Shown here piece by piece: positions 5,199 through 5,902 of a stretch of DNA of 5,902 nt (position 1 is its first letter; the number at the start of each line of letters is the position of its first letter). Position numbers and translations under genes: made by a program. Under the pieces are notes generated by a model, which was given only the letters and a program-made list of their open reading frames with translations, was not told the origin of the DNA and ran no database searches. Source of the stretch: Fimenecus sp051881335 (GTDB lineage Bacteria; Bacillota; Clostridia; Oscillospirales; Acutalibacteraceae). Location: positions 1 through 5,902 of the forward strand of contig JBJEPR010000058.1 of assembly GCA_051881335.1 (NCBI GenBank). The letters are read 5' to 3'.

Positions 5199-5902
5199 AT
5201 GCCTGACTACACCCAAGATTTTACCACCATTCCCTACGGCCCGCTCGGTATCGTTGCCCTGCCCGGCTGTGAGGAACTTGCCGAAAAAATCGACCGCTAC
5301 ATCGTAAAATGGCGCGCGCAAAAGCAAAGCGAACACAAAAACAGCATCGCGTTTGCCGGCTATGAGCGCGACACCTATATTATCAACACGGGTTTCCCGC
5401 GGTTTGGTACGGGTGAAGGCAAGGGCACGCTGTCGGAATCTGTGCGCGGCTATGATATTTTTATTGTCGCCGATATGTTCAACCACGGGCTGACCTATCA
5501 AATGTACGGGCAAACCGTTCCAATGAGCCCCGACGAGCATTACGCCAACTTGAAGCGCGCGATTTCCGCCGTCGGCGGCAAGGCACGCCGCATTACGGTG
5601 ATTATGCCGATGCTGTATGAAGGGCGGCAGCATAAGCGTTCCTCGCGTGAGTCATTAGACTGCGCGATTGCTTTGCAGGAATTGTGCTTGAATATGGGTG
5701 TGGACAATATCATCACCTTTGACGCGCACGACCCGCGCGTGCAAAACGCTATTCCGTTAAAGGGCTTTGAAAATGTGCAGCCTGTTTACCAAATGATTAA
5801 AGCGCTTGTCAACCATGTGGACAACCTCCACTTTGACAACGACCATATGATGGTCATTTCCCCCGATGAGGGCGGCATGGGGCGCTGCATCTATTATTCC
5901 AC
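5199..5902 (+). CDS. prs: Ribose-phosphate pyrophosphokinase, divergent, 3' end outside the window
   Basis: The first 234 residues are visible and the frame is still open at the window end. The enzyme makes PRPP from ribose 5-phosphate and ATP, feeding purine, pyrimidine, NAD, histidine and tryptophan synthesis in the cytoplasm. Matches to PRPP synthetase motifs in order: ESVRGYDIFIV (80-90, usually GESVRGKDVFI), the flexible ATP loop YEGRQHKRSSRES (140-152, usually YARQDRK...SRE), the metal-binding FDAHD (174-178, usually DLHA), and ISPDEGGMGR (220-229, usually VSPDxGGxxR). The PRPP-binding loop DDIIDTAGT would lie beyond the edge. The first motif comes about 30 residues later than in the usual 315-residue enzyme, so this belongs to a longer, divergent subgroup. 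The start is set by GGAGGA (5187-5192), 6 bases before the ATG. It may be a second copy beside a standard prs elsewhere, so the gene symbol is tentative. Confidence 0.88.
   Translation, partial: MPDYTQDFTTIPYGPLGIVALPGCEELAEKIDRYIVKWRAQKQSEHKNSIAFAGYERDTYIINTGFPRFGTGEGKGTLSESVRGYDIFIVADMFNHGLTYQMYGQTVPMSPDEHYANLKRAISAVGGKARRITVIMPMLYEGRQHKRSSRESLDCAIALQELCLNMGVDNIITFDAHDPRVQNAIPLKGFENVQPVYQMIKALVNHVDNLHFDNDHMMVISPDEGGMGRCIYYS

Noticed and set aside
5083..5307. A 74-codon plus-strand open frame overlapping the start of the pyrophosphokinase gene
   Set aside because: It spans the promoter, has no ribosome binding site, and overlaps a well-supported gene in another frame.

Overview
The window looks like chromosomal DNA of a low-to-mid-GC Gram-positive anaerobe, most likely a gut member of the Clostridia (Oscillospiraceae-like). 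This rests on strong AGGAGG-type ribosome binding sites, consensus sigma-A promoters with 17-base spacers, T-tailed hairpin terminators, the protein families present, and a type of dispersed intergenic palindrome common in such genomes. The genus cannot be fixed from the sequence alone.

Layout. Positions 1-342 hold no convincing gene. They carry two different adjacent palindromic intergenic repeats (about 56-145 and 152-239) and then the terminator (275-305) of the first gene. Two minus-strand genes follow, each with its own promoter and terminator. The first (343-1908) is an extended short-chain dehydrogenase/epimerase with a C-terminal four-cysteine zinc-ribbon-like segment. The second (2067-3038) is an unrecognised membrane-anchored extracytoplasmic protein. 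A control region of about 270 bases (3039-3308) separates the latter from a divergent plus-strand pair: a TetR-family regulator (3309-3920), overlapped by 8 bases by a cation diffusion facilitator exporter (3913-5079). A final plus-strand gene (5199 to beyond the right edge) is a divergent ribose-phosphate pyrophosphokinase, cut by the window end.

How the genes may work together. The regulator and exporter share a stop/start overlap and almost certainly form one operon. The exporter's metal-site residues (N62, D66, D170, D174) and its duplicated C-terminal domain point to a manganese-type exporter of the MntE kind rather than a zinc exporter. The divergent promoter region has two inverted repeats, one over the -35 box on each side. 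This makes joint control of the membrane-anchored protein and the regulator/exporter operon plausible, but that is inference. The epimerase and the pyrophosphokinase look like independent transcription units.

I do not see a new defence, mobile or RNA-based system. The points most worth following are the dehydrogenase/zinc-ribbon fusion, the exporter's metal site and duplicated tail, and the paired inverted repeats in the divergent control region.
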